A stretch of 64,000 nucleotides of DNA, taken from Platerodrilus igneus (Eukaryota; Arthropoda; Insecta; Coleoptera; Lycidae). The notes under the pieces were generated by a model. The model ran no database searches, was not told where the DNA came from, and saw only the letters and a program-made list of their open reading frames with translations. The translations under genes were made by a program, and so were the position numbers. Position 1 is the first letter of the stretch, and every line of letters begins with the position of its first letter. Below are positions 34,646 to 47,465 of this stretch, in pieces. The stretch spans positions 5,234,001-5,298,000 of the forward strand of contig JARFIW010001104.1 of the NCBI GenBank assembly GCA_036346225.1. The letters run 5' to 3'.

Positions 34646-34689
<44 letters not shown>
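34646..34689. repeat. (TA)n array at the centre of an inverted module end
   Basis: Flanked by CCAGTTTATAGCA on the left and TGCTATGAACTGG on the right, which are near-perfect inverted copies. The right-hand side (34690-34712) is therefore the tip of a second, minus-strand module of which only about 20 bp remain. Confidence 0.85.
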
Positions 34690-34690
<1 letters not shown>

Positions 34691-34699
34691 TGCTATGAA

Positions 34700-35075
34700 C
34701 TGGAAAGCCCAAATGATCATTTCAAATCGAGCTAGTAATTGAAAGATGGAAAATATACGGTCTTGGATAGGACTTAATGAGTTCAGTGATTACAATTGTT
34801 TCCAAGGCTAACCTGACCAAAGATGGGTTTCAATTGAACAAGCTTCGTACGTTAGTATTTATCAACTTACCTTGTGTAAAAAACTACCTAGAATATTTAT
34901 ATAAGGTCTTCGACATGATTTGAACCTGAATCTTAGCCTAAGATTAAGATGCAGGTTCATTCAAATCCTGTTCACGACCTTATATTTTCCTTCTTTCCAT
35001 TACTAGCTCGATTTGAAATGATCATTTGGGCTTTGCATAAAAAGTCTAGGTTATTATGTCATCTTATTAACCAAT
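34700..35075. repeat. rearranged fragments of the tRNA-like repeat
   Basis: The words AAATGATCATTTCAAATCGAG (inverted) and ATTTGAAATGATCATTTGGG (direct), plus TTATCAACTTACCTTGTGTA and a degraded tRNA-like piece (AGGTTCATTCAAATCCTG), show inverted and direct fragments of the 355-bp repeat of 11.1 and 18.8 kb. Confidence 0.65.
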
Positions 35076-35079
35076 AATT

Positions 35080-36078
35080 GCATACATTTGTGCGTGTAAT
35101 TGCCTCAATAATTTCTTTACCAATATTTCTTTCTTGCAAGAACTCTTGCAGTGAGAACTCCAGCTGGAACAAAAACGAAGGATGTAAGACTTCGTTTGTT
35201 TAAGGGATAACGAGAATGTGCTCAATGTATGTTCTTCAAAGGCTTTTGTTAAGCTTACTGTCTGCAACGATACTGCTAGTGCAGCAACACAGTAAAATAG
35301 AATGCTGAGGTTAGTCCACGTATATCTCTAATCTATATGTATAGTAGAATTACGTCAAGTACGTCATTTGACATATGCGCAAACCTTGAAAGTCAGTGGC
35401 GAAGCGGATTTAATAATTTTTAGGGTTCCCATAGAGTAAATATTCTAAAATCAAGTTTTATTTTGTTGGTGGTTTAAATTAACATGGCGAATACGCGAAT
35501 AAGCAAGGCATAAAACACAAAGAAACGGAAAGAAAACTATGAAAGCGTAAGAAATCAATATATAGAATGTCAAAGTCACAAATGTCAATTGAAATTTAAC
35601 AGCAAATTATCTACTCCTCTGAAATGCTGAACGAACAGGTCTATTCAATAAATAATAGACTAATCGGACATCGTTTTAGCCGTGTGCGCAGCGCATGATG
35701 ACGTACAGGCTTTTCTTAAATAAATTCTACTCTATCAATGTATCTGATGATGAATAAGCAATTAGAGCACACATGAAGAGTGAATTAGCTTGGTTTGATT
35801 TAAAACTATTCAAGGCTTTAGCAGGATTAAAAAAATATGATACTAATTCGTAGTCGATCACAATTAGCCGCGCTTTTAAGTATTTGTAACATGTAGTTTT
35901 TAATTTCATCATCTAGTTTGCCATTTCATAAGTTAATCAAGGTAAATCTTTTTTGTAGATACGGCAAAAATGTTATTATACTTACCTGGTTATCAAGGGG
36001 TAGCAAGGCCATTATGTACACAACTGCAAATGCAAACAAAATACCATACCTCAATACTCTAATTTTTAAAATACCCTA
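35080..36078. other. unassigned stretch, possible weak MITE
   Basis: GTAGAATT, GTACGTCAT and ATGCGC occur in order at about 35345-35378. The same words occur inverted at about 35684-35731 (complement reading), hinting at an old inverted-repeat element of about 390 bp. Otherwise nothing recognised. Confidence 0.3.
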
Positions 36079-38360
36079 ATTTCCGGTTGTAACTGGAAAT
36101 TAATGTTAATTTCGATTTACAACTCGGAATTACCATAATTTCGAGTTGTAACTGGAAATTAATGTCAATTTCGATTTACAACTCGGAATTACCATAATTT
36201 CGAGTTGTAAATCGAAATTAGCATTAATTGTAAGTTACAACTCGAAATTATGATCATTTAGAGTTGTAACTGGAAATTAATGCTAATTTCGAGTTGTAAC
36301 TGGATTTCCAGTTACAACTCTAAATGACCATAATTTCGAGTTGTAACTGGAAATTAATGTTAATTTCGATTTACAACTCGATATGACCATAATTTCGAGT
36401 TGTACCTGGAAATTACTGATAATTTCGATTTACAACTCGAAACTATAATAATTTCGAGCTGTACATCGAAATTAACATTAATTTCCAGTTACAACTTGAA
36501 ATTATGGTCATTTAAAGTTGTGACTGGAAATTAATGCTAATTTCGATTTACAACTCGAAATTATGGTAATTCCGAGTTGTAAATCGAAATTGACATTAAT
36601 TTCCAGTTACAACTCGAAATGATCATAATTTCGAGTTGTAACTTACAATTAATGCTAATTTCGATTTACAACTCGATATGACCATAATTTCGAGTTGTAA
36701 CTGGAAATTAATGTTAATTTCGATTTACAACTCGGAATTACCATAATTTCGAGTTGTAAATCGAAATTAGCATTAATTTCCAGTTACAACTCTAAATGAT
36801 CATAATTTCGAGTTGTAACTTACAATTAATGCTAATTTCGATTTACAACTCGAAATTATAGTAATTTCGAGTTGTAAATCAAATTAACATTAATTTCTCA
36901 ACTGAATTACATACTTCGTAAATGAAATCATAATTTCGAGTTGTAAATCGAAATTAGCATTAATTTCAGTTACAACTCGAAATGATGCCATATTTAAGTT
37001 GTAACTGGAAATTAATGTAATTTCGATTTACAACTCGAAATTATGTAAATTGCAGTTGTAAATCGAAATTGACATTAATTTCAGTTACAACTCGAAATTA
37101 TGCATTTGAGTTGTATCTGAAATTAATGCTAATTTCGATTTACAACTCGAATTATGGTAATTCCGAGTTGTAAATCCAAATTGACATTAATTTCCAGTTA
37201 CAACTCGAAATTATGATAATTTCGAGTTGTAAATCGAAATTGACATTAATTTCCAGTTACAACTTTAAATTATGGTCATAATTTCGAGTTGTAAACTGAA
37301 ATTAATGTTAATTTCGATTTACAACTCGAATTAAATAATTTCGAGTTGTAATCGAAATTAATTCAATTTCAGTTACAACTTGAAATTATGGCCAATTTAA
37401 AGTTGTGACTGAAATTAATGTAATTTCGATTACAACTCTAAATTATGATCATTTCGAGTTGTAACTGAAATTAATGTCTAATTTCGATTTACAACTCGAA
37501 ATTATGGTAATTCGAGTTGTAAATCGAAATTAAGCATTAATTTCCAGTTACAACTCGAAATATGGCCATAATTTCGAGTTGTAAACTCGAAATTGACATG
37601 TTAATTTCGATGTTACAACTCGAAATTATGGTCATATTTGAGTTGTAAATCGAAATTATCATGTTAATTTCGATTTACAACTCGAAATTAGCATATTCGA
37701 GTTGTAAATCGAAATTAAATTAATTTCAGTTACAACTCGAAATTATGGTAATTCGAGTTGTAAATCGAAATTAACATTAATTTCCAGTTACAACTCGAAA
37801 TTATAGTAATTCCGAGTTGTAAATCGAAATTGACATTAATTTCCAGTTACAACTCGAAATTATGGTCATAATTTCGAGTTGTAAATCAATTAATGTTAAT
37901 TTCGATTTACAACTCGATATGACCATAATTTCGAGTTGTAACTGGAAATTAATGTTAATTTCGATTTACAACTCGAATTACCATAATTTCGACTTGTAAC
38001 TCGAAATTAATGTTAATTTCGATTTACAACTCTAATATGATCATAATTTCGAGTTGTAACTGAAATTAATGCTAATTCGATTTACAACTCGAAATTACTA
38101 TAATTTCGAGTTGTAAATCGAAATTGAATGTTAATTTCAATTTACAACTCGAAATTATTATAATTTCGAGTTGTAAGTTACATAACTCGAAATTACTATA
38201 ATTTCTAGTTGTACAATTCGAATTATTAATTTCATTACAACTCGAAATTTCGAGTTGTAAATTAAAATTGACATTAATTTCCAGTTACAACTCGAATTTA
38301 CATTAATTTTCAGTTGCAAACTAGAAATTAACATAATTTCGTACTATATCACGAAATTAG
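36079..38360. repeat. 59-bp satellite array made of inverted-repeat units
   Basis: About 38 units. Each unit has GAGTTGTAACTGGAAATTAA or GAGTTGTAAATCGAAATTA followed, in inverted orientation, by TTTCGATTTACAACTC, then a short AT spacer (GAAATTATGGTAATT type). From one GAGTTGTAA to the next on the same strand is 59 bp. Every unit can thus form a hairpin with arms of about 9-20 bp, and the whole array can pair with itself. There are no open frames of note. Units between about 36900 and 38230 have many single-base losses. Confidence 0.95.
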
Positions 38361-40275
38361 TGCCAAACTTTCTTGTCCGTTCTACAACTTCGTAAAATGA
38401 GTTAGTGGCCGAAATAGGGTTTAATGTAAAATTCGAGAAATTCCTTATACTTTTACTGTTGTTTGGAGTTTACAGACTAATTGGTCGTTAACTGGGTGGT
38501 GTTCGGTAACGGGCTGATTTACTCTATTCCGTCGAGCAGAAGAAGTAATAAAACATGTATTTAACCAAAATTAGTTTGTGCAGTATTCGCTTTTCATCCT
38601 TTTTCTTTCAGACTGCTTTATAGTGAGCAAACGAGGCATGTCTCACTGTTTCACGAAAAATCCTCTATTATCCAATAAACAGCTTTAAAGCTCTCGTTTG
38701 TTCCAATAACCCATTCAGAGCAAATCTTTGTTTAACTTCTTAGCGCGTATGAACTTTTGATTGCTTTCGTTCCATAGAAATTCACCCAGCGAAGCCCAGA
38801 GTTAGACAAATATGTAAGACACCACACAACCATTTTAAATTGTTCACAGTCTGATGGTCTTCCCGCTTTTTATTACTAATTAAATTTGGCGGGTTTAATT
38901 CCATCCTGATCGTAAAACAAAAGCAGTCTGGCGTAGCGTTTGATTGGCTAAACACTAGCGGTATACGCCTTGAATGTTATTGCTTCTTTTTATTACAGAG
39001 CCAAGATTTCCTCAGTGAATGATGTTTGAAGTATAGACATCTTGGTAGTAGTTTATTTTTATTACTATGCGTTGAATATGCATCATGTCATAATGTACTA
39101 ATACCTAAACGGGTATTATACCTATATAATTTTATTGTCGGTCACGTTACACCACAGGTTGTATGCATAAATGCAATTCTGATTTACATGCGATCAGAAG
39201 AATACTTTATTTAACCATCTAACTGTTAATAAACAAAGCCCTGGAGTAGGTAACAATTGCGAGGTTAGAAATAAAAATATATCTTTTTTTGCGGTATGTA
39301 ATAAGTACAAGAAATATATAACCACCGTCACAGACCAGTAAAGCTTCAAACCTTTCTAGGCGCAATAAATATAAATAACTATCTAATATGGATGCAGTCT
39401 ATCGTTAGCTCAAATCAAAAGACGTCAAAGCTATTTTTCCACTATAGAAGTGGACGATAGTAGGAAACGGTGAAATCATTCATAAACATAACCACTTACT
39501 TTAATTCCATCTTTAATGCTGGGGTATAACTTACATTAACTCTGTGATATCGAACACTTAACACGAACAACGATAAAGTTAATAACAGTTTCGTGGTTCC
39601 ACCATGACAACAACAACCCCTTTTTTCGGTAATGCTTTAAATCTGCATGATTTAGGAGGAAATCAATAAGGAGTAAGAAAGTAAGTATTTGCTGCCTAAA
39701 CATTCCGCCCACCAAAACGAACATAAATTTATTTTAAACAACGCGGGTCCTTGGAAGCGTCCTTTAAAAAGTTTTATTCGAGAACTACAACTATCAAAAT
39801 TAATTTTATTATTTCAATTACTAACAGACTTGTTTTATTCACAAACTACTTGAACACTTGTATTTTTTAAGTACAAGTAAACTGAATTAAATTAATATAA
39901 GTTACTATATTTAATGATTAACAATTAATGGTGAGTAGCTTGAATTCTAACAATGCGAAAGTTATGAGATTCGAAGACTTGAGTGGATGAGCATCATACA
40001 TTTAACATGAAGCCTCTGGTCGTACATTGTTCTGTGGGAAACTACAGATATTGTTTTTTTGCTGTTTCTTGATAATCATACGTCTTTGTTTCTAGATAAT
40101 TATAAATAAATCTGCTTGGCCGCAGTTCATCGTTCCTTATCAACTTGCGTCTGTGTTACAAAGCAGTCTATATCTAGTATCTAGTATTAACTCCGTTGAC
40201 ACTTTTCTTTAAGCCATGTATTAATCTATATATAAGACAATTATTACATTTAATTTTAAATACATATTAATACAG
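38361..40275. other. no recognisable element
   Basis: AT-rich with short frames only (62 codons at 39026-39214 + and at 39536-39724 -), neither with a recognisable motif. No copies noticed elsewhere in the window. Confidence 0.3.
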
Positions 40276-40290
40276 CGGATAAATAACTCG

Positions 40291-40591
40291 GGCGTCGCCG
40301 TGGATCAATGTAGTAAACGTAAGACTACGGATCCCAAGGTCCTGGGTTCAAATCCCGACACGGCCGACTGCTTAAAAAATGGCAGGTGAGCATTTTTCAC
40401 AAAAATTACGCCCTCGTTCGGATGAGAGGTTAAATGGAGGTCCCGTGTGTGAGTGTTGTCACGCACGTTAAAGATCCCTACCTTGCCTGGACCGGCAAGG
40501 GTTCGGCAAAATTCTAAATTTCCAGGCAACAAAAAACTCGCCTCCTGGCCAATGTAGCACCTTCTGGTGGAGCATTGGAAATGTAAATGAA
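40291..40591 (+). mobile_element. tRNA-derived SINE with 15-bp imperfect target-site duplication
   Basis: The flanks CGGATAAATAACTCG (40276-40290) and CGGATATGTAACTCG (40592-40606) match at 13 of 15 positions. The head holds box B GGTTCAAATCC (40347-40357) and a degraded box A. The body (GGAGGTCCCGTGTGTGAGTG, CTACCTTGCCTGGACCGGCA, TTCTGGTGGAGCATTGGAAA) matches the family. Its insertion is independent of the 4.1-kb copy. Confidence 0.87.
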
Positions 40592-40611
40592 CGGATATGT
40601 AACTCGTGAAC

Positions 40612-42672
40612 AAAAAAAAACTAACATGCTCAACTAAAACGTAAAAATTATAAGTAATGTAGTAAACTGCTTATGTACCCATATGTTGAGCTTATGATGG
40701 AAGTGTACAAACAAACGTAAACCAGAAAAGAGCTTATATAAATAAAAATTACCGCTCTGTGGGCAAAGGCGCAGTGTGCTGTCCTAACTGTAACAATGCG
40801 CACGACGTTGTCGTTGTCAGCATGCAGTTGAGTAATCTAATCCAAGCTTTACCGCAGAGGTGGAACATTTGTTACGTGCAGTTCCTGCATTTAAATATTT
40901 CCGTTCTTTCTTAATTAAATTTCACATTTTTTTATTTTATTCGCAGTCATTTGAGTGTTTATTAACGATATCGACCGCCTTCTCAATTTAAACGGTTGCT
41001 ATTTAGTTACTTTAAATTACTTTAAATACTTCAATCTACCTTATTTTGATAAAGCGTTAAAAATGTGGTGTTTTGTTATTAGCAACGTTCGCTCTCCTAA
41101 ACATTATAATTCGTTTATGTCGGTATTTTATCAAGGTTATTACCAATCACGAATTCCGATCCATTAAAACATTGCTTAACAAACTGATAATTGGTTTATG
41201 TTACGTTTCTATAATTTCAATGAAGGTAGTTAGGCAATTCATCCTACGCGTCTTTCATAATTTCCACAAGGTTGGTTGTATATATTTCTTATATCGTATT
41301 TACACACGTTGATTTATATTTGTTGTAGTTTAGAACGCGACAACCGACATTAGCTGGGTTTCTCATTATTGATCGTAGTTTCGCTTGCTAAAATAGTATA
41401 ATAAGTTTTGATGTACGAGATAACCGAAGAACATTCCAAGATGAGTGGGATTTAATTAATTTTCTGGTTTTCTCATCGATAGATGGAAGTTTTGAGGAAA
41501 ATACCATTTATGTTATTTCATTATCTACACATGATGTTTTCGAGGAAAGTTACGATTTCAGTAGATTTATTATTTTACAGACTTTCCTTGCTTGAACGGA
41601 ATAGAATTGTTTTCCAATACGGATATAAAAGTGAATGTTGTGTCAAAGTCCTCTTATGCGATATATTGTTGTAGTTTCGCTTGTTAAAAATGATAAAGAG
41701 TAAGGTTCGTTCAGTTAGTAACTGTTGTAGATGCATTGCAGTTTTTCGATTGACTACTTATATTATCTTCGTTTCCGCAGTAAAGTTCATCATTGTTTGA
41801 ATTCAACTTCATAAAAGAACGGTTGTCCTTGTACACGTTGTCGATTATGGTTTCGAAGCATGTAGTAAGATTTGAGCGTACAAATGAGAGAAACAGCAAT
41901 ATTTGTTTTGCTGAACTGCTTTGAGGAGAGTTCAAGTGTAGTAGAATTTTCAAGGTACGAATACAGGAAGTTGGCTTTTAAGGAGCTGGATGACCTCGAG
42001 CGTCCGACTTCATGAAGAACGAGGTCCTCAGAAAGTGTCCATTTTAAACGCACCAATTCCCACAGTGTATGTATATTAGATTTTCTTTCTGTGTATTGAT
42101 ATTTTGGATTTCCTTAAGACAGTCTACATAGTTGGCATTATTTAGGTCATGTTTATAATTTACAGGACCAAAATATTTAATTTTTTTGTATGAAAATTAA
42201 TTTATAGATGCAATTATACTAGTGTCAGGTAAATAATGTTGTTTACATTCGGTCATCATATGATAAAGTTTACAGATTCAAGTTCTAATTAATTATAAAG
42301 TATAGCTTGAGGTATATAGAATATGCTTAAGTGATTGTTTTCATGTTCTACTGAAATATACAAAATTTGTGTAGAAACAATCTAGTAAATTTTAATTACT
42401 TTGGTTTAATGTTATCAATATGCTATTGCGGAAGCTTTTATTGTTTGGGTATTAACTATAAAGTAAGATTACCAAAGACTGTTTATAAGATCTCGAGTTA
42501 CAGTAATGTTTAGATGTGATGTTATTATATAATTCTTTACCGCTGCTGCGAAATGCATTTCGCCTAGTAGATTGTTTTTACTCTTCTATTGCTGTTGTCT
42601 ACTATTCCATTATTTTTTTAGTATTTACTTGTTAAGAGTTACTTTTAAGGAGTGTTTGTAAACACTATGAAA
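40612..42672. other. unassigned stretch, possibly a diverged minus-strand module
   Basis: No frame above 88 codons and none recognised. The junction with M9 (ACTATGAAAGCATATATATA) resembles the M4/M5 junction (ATCATAGCATTATATATATA), so a minus-strand module head-to-head with M9 may lie here. I found no (TA)n array or GAGCAGCCGAGGC block at its far side, so this is weak. Confidence 0.3.
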
Positions 42673-42680
42673 GCATATAT

Positions 42681-44941
42681 ATATTACTCATATTTAGACC
42701 AGGGTAGAAAATTAAATAATCACATCAAATAATTTTAATCACCGTGTATAAGGAATTTTATTAGATAATACGCTTTATTAAAAAAACCGTGGAGAATAAA
42801 AATTCATTCGTTTCATTAAAAATAAGAGATTTAAATCATGTACAAGACGCTTTATAGAAAAGGAAGCAGTATTAGAAAACTTTACGTGTAATTTAAGTAT
42901 TCCTAGTAAAGAAACAAAGACAAATTACGTGCAAAATTTACATTAATTGATTTAAGTTCTGGGTAACAAGTAGTAAACAAAGTGTACACATAATAATTAA
43001 TATTTAATTTGTATTCGCTAAAAATGAAAGGGTAGAAGTCAATTTTAGTTAGAGTTAATTGAACCATTATTAATAATAAGCATAAAACTTGTAAAAACCC
43101 AATAAAATGCAAATCGTAGAAGGGTATTTAAAATGTTACGTTTGAACACACCTGCGTATTTTTAAAAGGCAATTTCAGTTTAATTTGTTTAGATAAACAT
43201 GTCGATTCTACGGATATTGGAAACGGTCAGATGCTTTAGCACGAAATACATAACACCTGCGTATTTTTAAAAAGCTCATTCTGCGTAAATTTTGCAGATA
43301 ATTAATGGTTACAAAGAATCTTGGAGAAACCGTGGCTTAATATTCACGAGAAGGCGCGATACGGGGTTATTTAACCCAGATAGTCCACATGGACTGAAAT
43401 AATCGAAAATAAAGAATATCAATTTGCACTAATAAGAACAGGGTAGATAGAGACAGATAATATGCGCAAGACCGAGACACATATAGTAAAAAGGCGTGAG
43501 TAGAGCAACGTCATGGGGTTGCGATTGGTTGAAAGTAAAAGGCAAAATTTGAGAGGTAAAAATAACATTTCTGTATAAAATTCAATTAGTGATTTCCAGA
43601 CGTTGCGTGCCGTGTTGAAATTTCTGAGATTTATCTGGGGCGAGTGCAAAATTCGTAAAAATCGCATGCCGGGCTGCGGAATGGGAACAGAGCAGGCGAA
43701 ATTCTTTAGAATTGTCCGTTTTGGAGACTCGACCGACAGACAGGCTAACCTCTATATATACCCAGGGGAATATGAAGAGGCTCTCTTAGATCTTCGACTT
43801 GATTCAACGCGTTAAACAGTGCTTTTTAGTTTTCCGGTTTTAATATTAAATAATTTAAACAGTTTGCTCGAATATTATGTGATTTAAAACAGCTTGTTCT
43901 TTACGTGCTACAATGAATGTACGTTAGTGCACTTAGAAAAGAAGATACAAGGTAATAAAGTTTAGTATCACTGTACCAATTGGTAAAATTTACTACGACA
44001 AATAAATACACAAAAGTAGGCAGTTTTGGCGTATATTGGTGAAAGAAGTATGAAGTTCTTTGTTATTTTTCGGGGGTATTAATACTTAAATGGTGCATAA
44101 ACGTGTCTGGATCCACAAAACAAAGTTCAGATATACACAGATTAGTTCCGGAAAAGCCCTGAAACAACTTTAAATAAATGGTGATGGAGAAAATTTTTAA
44201 AGCGTTGAGAATCAGAAGCCATAAATATAACCCAGTTGGAATGGTGTAATTAACAAAGGGACGATGTACATGGAAGCTACGAGTGCAGTAACCTTCAGGT
44301 AAATTATACCATTTTGTTCGAACTTTGATATTTTGGTGTGTGATGAATAACTTTATAATTTGTTTATTTAAAATGGACAGTAGTGAAATTGTACTAACAA
44401 TAATATTTTAATTTTAAGGTGAAATTTGCTTGTTTAAGTAGAAGGGGTATTTAGTATTGATGTTCTGGATTATGATGAAAATTTAGGGTATGTCTTTGAG
44501 CTCAATTAGACGAACCTGGTTAATTAACGTAAAGGGGTGGTAGATGCTCCCTTTGTACTCTGCATATATTGTTATAGTAATTAGTAGGCATCCTACAAGG
44601 ACTTTAATTCTGGATGCACTTTAAAATGATAATAAATTTAATCTTGAAATTTTCTGATACTGAAATTTATGCTGAATTTTAATTTTGAAATTTTAATGTA
44701 TTGTGAATATTGATGTAAATAGAGTTAACGTTGATGTTTGTGGTAGGAATGTGCTTGTTTTTTTATGTATGAGGATGAAAGTTATCTAGAGGAGCAGCCG
44801 AGGCGATTAACAGAAGAAAGTCTATGGACCAACACAGTTAAGGTAATGAATAGCTTTTTGTAGGATTCACAGCATTCTTGACGCCCAATTCGTGAGGCTC
44901 GATTCGAAAAGCGTAGTTCACGGATTTTGTAGGTTTCACAG

Positions 44942-44943
<2 letters not shown>
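42681..44943 (+). mobile_element. (TA)n-bounded module M9
   Basis: Approximately 2.26 kb, the sister copy of M5. A TATATATA box lies at 43753-43760, and the initiator-like TTAGATCTTCGACTTGAT downstream is conserved. The donor-like site is intact (CCTTCAG|GTAAATT, 44298/44299). The end carries GAGCAGCCGAGGCGATTAAC (about 44793-44812), TGACGCCCAATTCGTGAGGC and TTTCACAGCAATA before (TA)n. A short local duplication (TAACACCTGCGTATTTTTA, about 43251-43269, repeating 43148-43161) distinguishes it from M5. Confidence 0.75.
43753..43760 (+). promoter_or_regulatory. TATA box of module M9
   Basis: TATATATA with the conserved downstream start-like sequence about 30 bp away. Same arrangement as in M5. 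Confidence 0.55.

Positions 44944-44992
<49 letters not shown>
44944..44992. repeat. (TA)n array between modules M9 and M10
   Basis: TA run with one CATA interruption. Here two modules meet tail-to-tail. Confidence 0.95.
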
Positions 44993-44993
<1 letters not shown>

Positions 44994-47150
44994 TGGTGTA
45001 ACAACGCCGTACGTTGACGAGACGCTAAAATAGTGCTGTGACAAACGCCTCGTTTTGGGGCGTCGCATACTGTGATTCAGATCCAGCAATTTGTAAAGCT
45101 TGAAATTGTTCACTTACCTTCCTTTTTAACTTTGTTAGGCTAGCTCAACGAAATTGGCAAAGTTTTCAAAATGAAATAAAACACAGCATTATCACAAACC
45201 ATTTACACAGTATGAAATATTGTCTCTCATACTAAAGCATTTAGAAGATTTACAACATTGTTTCTTTCAAACCAAATAATTTCTAAGAAGTATTTATTAC
45301 AAAAAATTTGTTGCTTACCTTAGTTTAAATTTACAGAACAAAATTTCTTTTATGGATGGTTTATCTGGTTATGTTTATTACCACGCTTGTAAGGTTTGTT
45401 TGGCCAAAGAATCCTTGACAGATAATCTACTAAAAGGTCAGAGTATTTCGAACTCTGAACACAAAACGCCTGGTAAAAATCCTATACACAAGAAAATTAT
45501 CGTAAACTAGATACAAATACAAATATTAGTTACAAATCAGTTACAAATAAATCTAAAATCAATACTTGCAAAATCCACAAAAATGCTCCTCGTAAATAAA
45601 AATCTTCTTATTTTAAATTGATGTCCAAATCAGCTTACAAGATTAAAATCCTCGTTTCAAACAGCAGTTACCAAAGTACATTTTTTTGGTTAAATCTTCC
45701 TTTCGATTATGTAATAATTTTTTTAAATAGCGTTATCTAGAAGAATTTTGCCTCTTCATCGTAATTAATTATTCCATTATTGTATGTAATTTGCGTTAAG
45801 AAAACACATCACTTCTATATTCATTGCAACCTCGCAACTATGTAATTATATTGTGCTTACTGCATACCTCAAATACTAACTTCCCATAGCAACAGTTCGC
45901 GATTTAAATTTCAGAATCGAATTACTTCGAATTTAATCAAGGAATGAATTTTGAAAATAAACGTTTCTTTATATACAAATTATCCAATTTATAGAATACT
46001 ACCAGAAAAATGTGAAACATTATGATGTAAGGTCTCTCAGAAAACCTAATTAACGTGTAAAATTGCGGCATTTATCACCTTGTTATCTATCTGGTTTTAG
46101 TTATTCGTCACTCATGCTATCTGTTCTTGTTTACACTTATACTGTTATTGTGGCGTCACTTACTAATGCAAAAGATGTGTTTACACCTTTGACGTCGAGA
46201 AATGAATCGACGGAAAGGTGCTAAAAATGCTTCCGTCAATAAATTTGAAACTAATTCTATTTGCATAGTTTTAGTGCTGAAACAAACCAAAAAACAAAGA
46301 TATACCTAAGAAAGTTTTGTCCATCTTACCCGACTCATGGTTATGAAAATAATACCGCTAAAGTCGACATCAGTATGACGAGATGCCTTTCCAGAAGTAA
46401 CCCTAGGGGTGGGTAAATCTCTCATAGAAGACGCCGCCAACATAGGATCAGCCTTAAAACGAGGAATACATCATGATAATAGGCGCTGTCTTATGGGTCT
46501 CCTAGCAGATAAAATCCAAAAATGTTGACAGAGCCTGACTGACAATTGACCACATATTTCCAGTATAACAAAAAAAAAGTAAATTAAAATCTGATTGAGT
46601 ACCAGTTTAACGACAAAAATTAATACCACATGACAAACTACTACTATGAAAGTACAAAAAGAATTAAAGTATGATTAAAAATCTTTCAATTTTCCGGTAA
46701 ATTTATCTACTAGTATCGCTGATAGTCTTGTTATTTGCCGCTGCATGGGTTTCAACCACTAGCGGTGTGATTGGCAATTTTACATCAAATTTTCTTTGCA
46801 TTTGTTATTAATAAATTCACTGTATGATTAAAAATTCGAATCCGTTGGTAAATATTAGTTAGCTAGATCATAATAGTTTTAAGTCTACGCTTTAGGTCGC
46901 ACTGGTAAGCAGAGCTGGCGGATGCTATCCGGTATTTTGGATCTCTCCCTTTTTATCTTTGCTAGTGTCTTGTTGATCAAGCACATTTTAAAGTTAACGC
47001 TACGGATACCATTATTTATACTCCAACTTCAGCCTTAGTTTAGAGATTATATTTATAATTAATTAATTTTGAAGCCAGGTTTATTTGATGCACGTTTATT
47101 TTCGCGTTTAAAACCAATGTAGTACCCTTGGGTGCAAATTAGGGACGTGG
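44993..47150 (-). mobile_element. probable (TA)n-bounded module M10, distal limit uncertain
   Basis: Minus-sense end: CTGAATCACAGTATGCGACG, then CCCCAAAACG, near 45050-45090 resembles the primer-site-like end of other modules, and ATATTGGTGTAACAACGCCG beside the TA run resembles the end of M4. A donor-like AAG|GTAAGTGAAC lies near 45115 (minus), and GTATATAAAG (45968-45977, minus) is a possible TATA box. I cannot define its start. On the + strand a 48-codon open stretch at about 46380-46525 (DAFPEVTLGVGKSLIEDAAN ...) is protein-like but unrecognised. Confidence 0.4.
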
Positions 47151-47197
47151 TCACAAGTGTAGCGGCCCTTACTTAAATTATACTGTACTTGTATTGG

Positions 47198-47465
47198 TGG
47201 CTCCGTGGCTCAGTAGGTACGCTTGTGACTACTAAGAAGGTCCTGAGTTCGAACCCTGACACGCTCCGCTTCCCAAATGCTATGTGAGCATTTTTCACAA
47301 AAATACGCTTTCGTTCGCATAAAAGGTACACACGTTAAAAATCCCTACCTTGCTTGGAATAGTAAAGGTTCGGCAAAACTCAAAATTTGCAGGTAAAGAA
47401 AAACTTGTTTCCTGACAATTTAGTACTTTTGGGTGGAGCATTGAAAAACCAAATGTAGGACATTC
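47198..47465 (+). mobile_element. tRNA-derived SINE, internally deleted
   Basis: The head TGGCTCCGTGGCTCAGTAGG has box A TGGCTCAGTAGG (full match), and box B AGTTCGAACCC lies near 47249. The body lacks the GGAGGTCCCGTGTGTGAGTG block (a deletion after TTCGCATAAAAGGTA) but keeps CCCTACCTTGCTTGGAATAG and GGGTGGAGCATTGAAAAA. Confidence 0.85.

Noticed and set aside
36079..38360. CRISPR-like or regularly spaced repeat array
   Set aside because: There are no unique spacers. The whole 59-bp unit repeats with drift, and the setting is a eukaryotic transposon-rich region.
34529..45113. Frames encoding long Tyr-Ile runs (34529-34720, 44782-44979, 44838-45113, all minus)
   Set aside because: They are translations of (TA)n arrays with no coding signal on either side.
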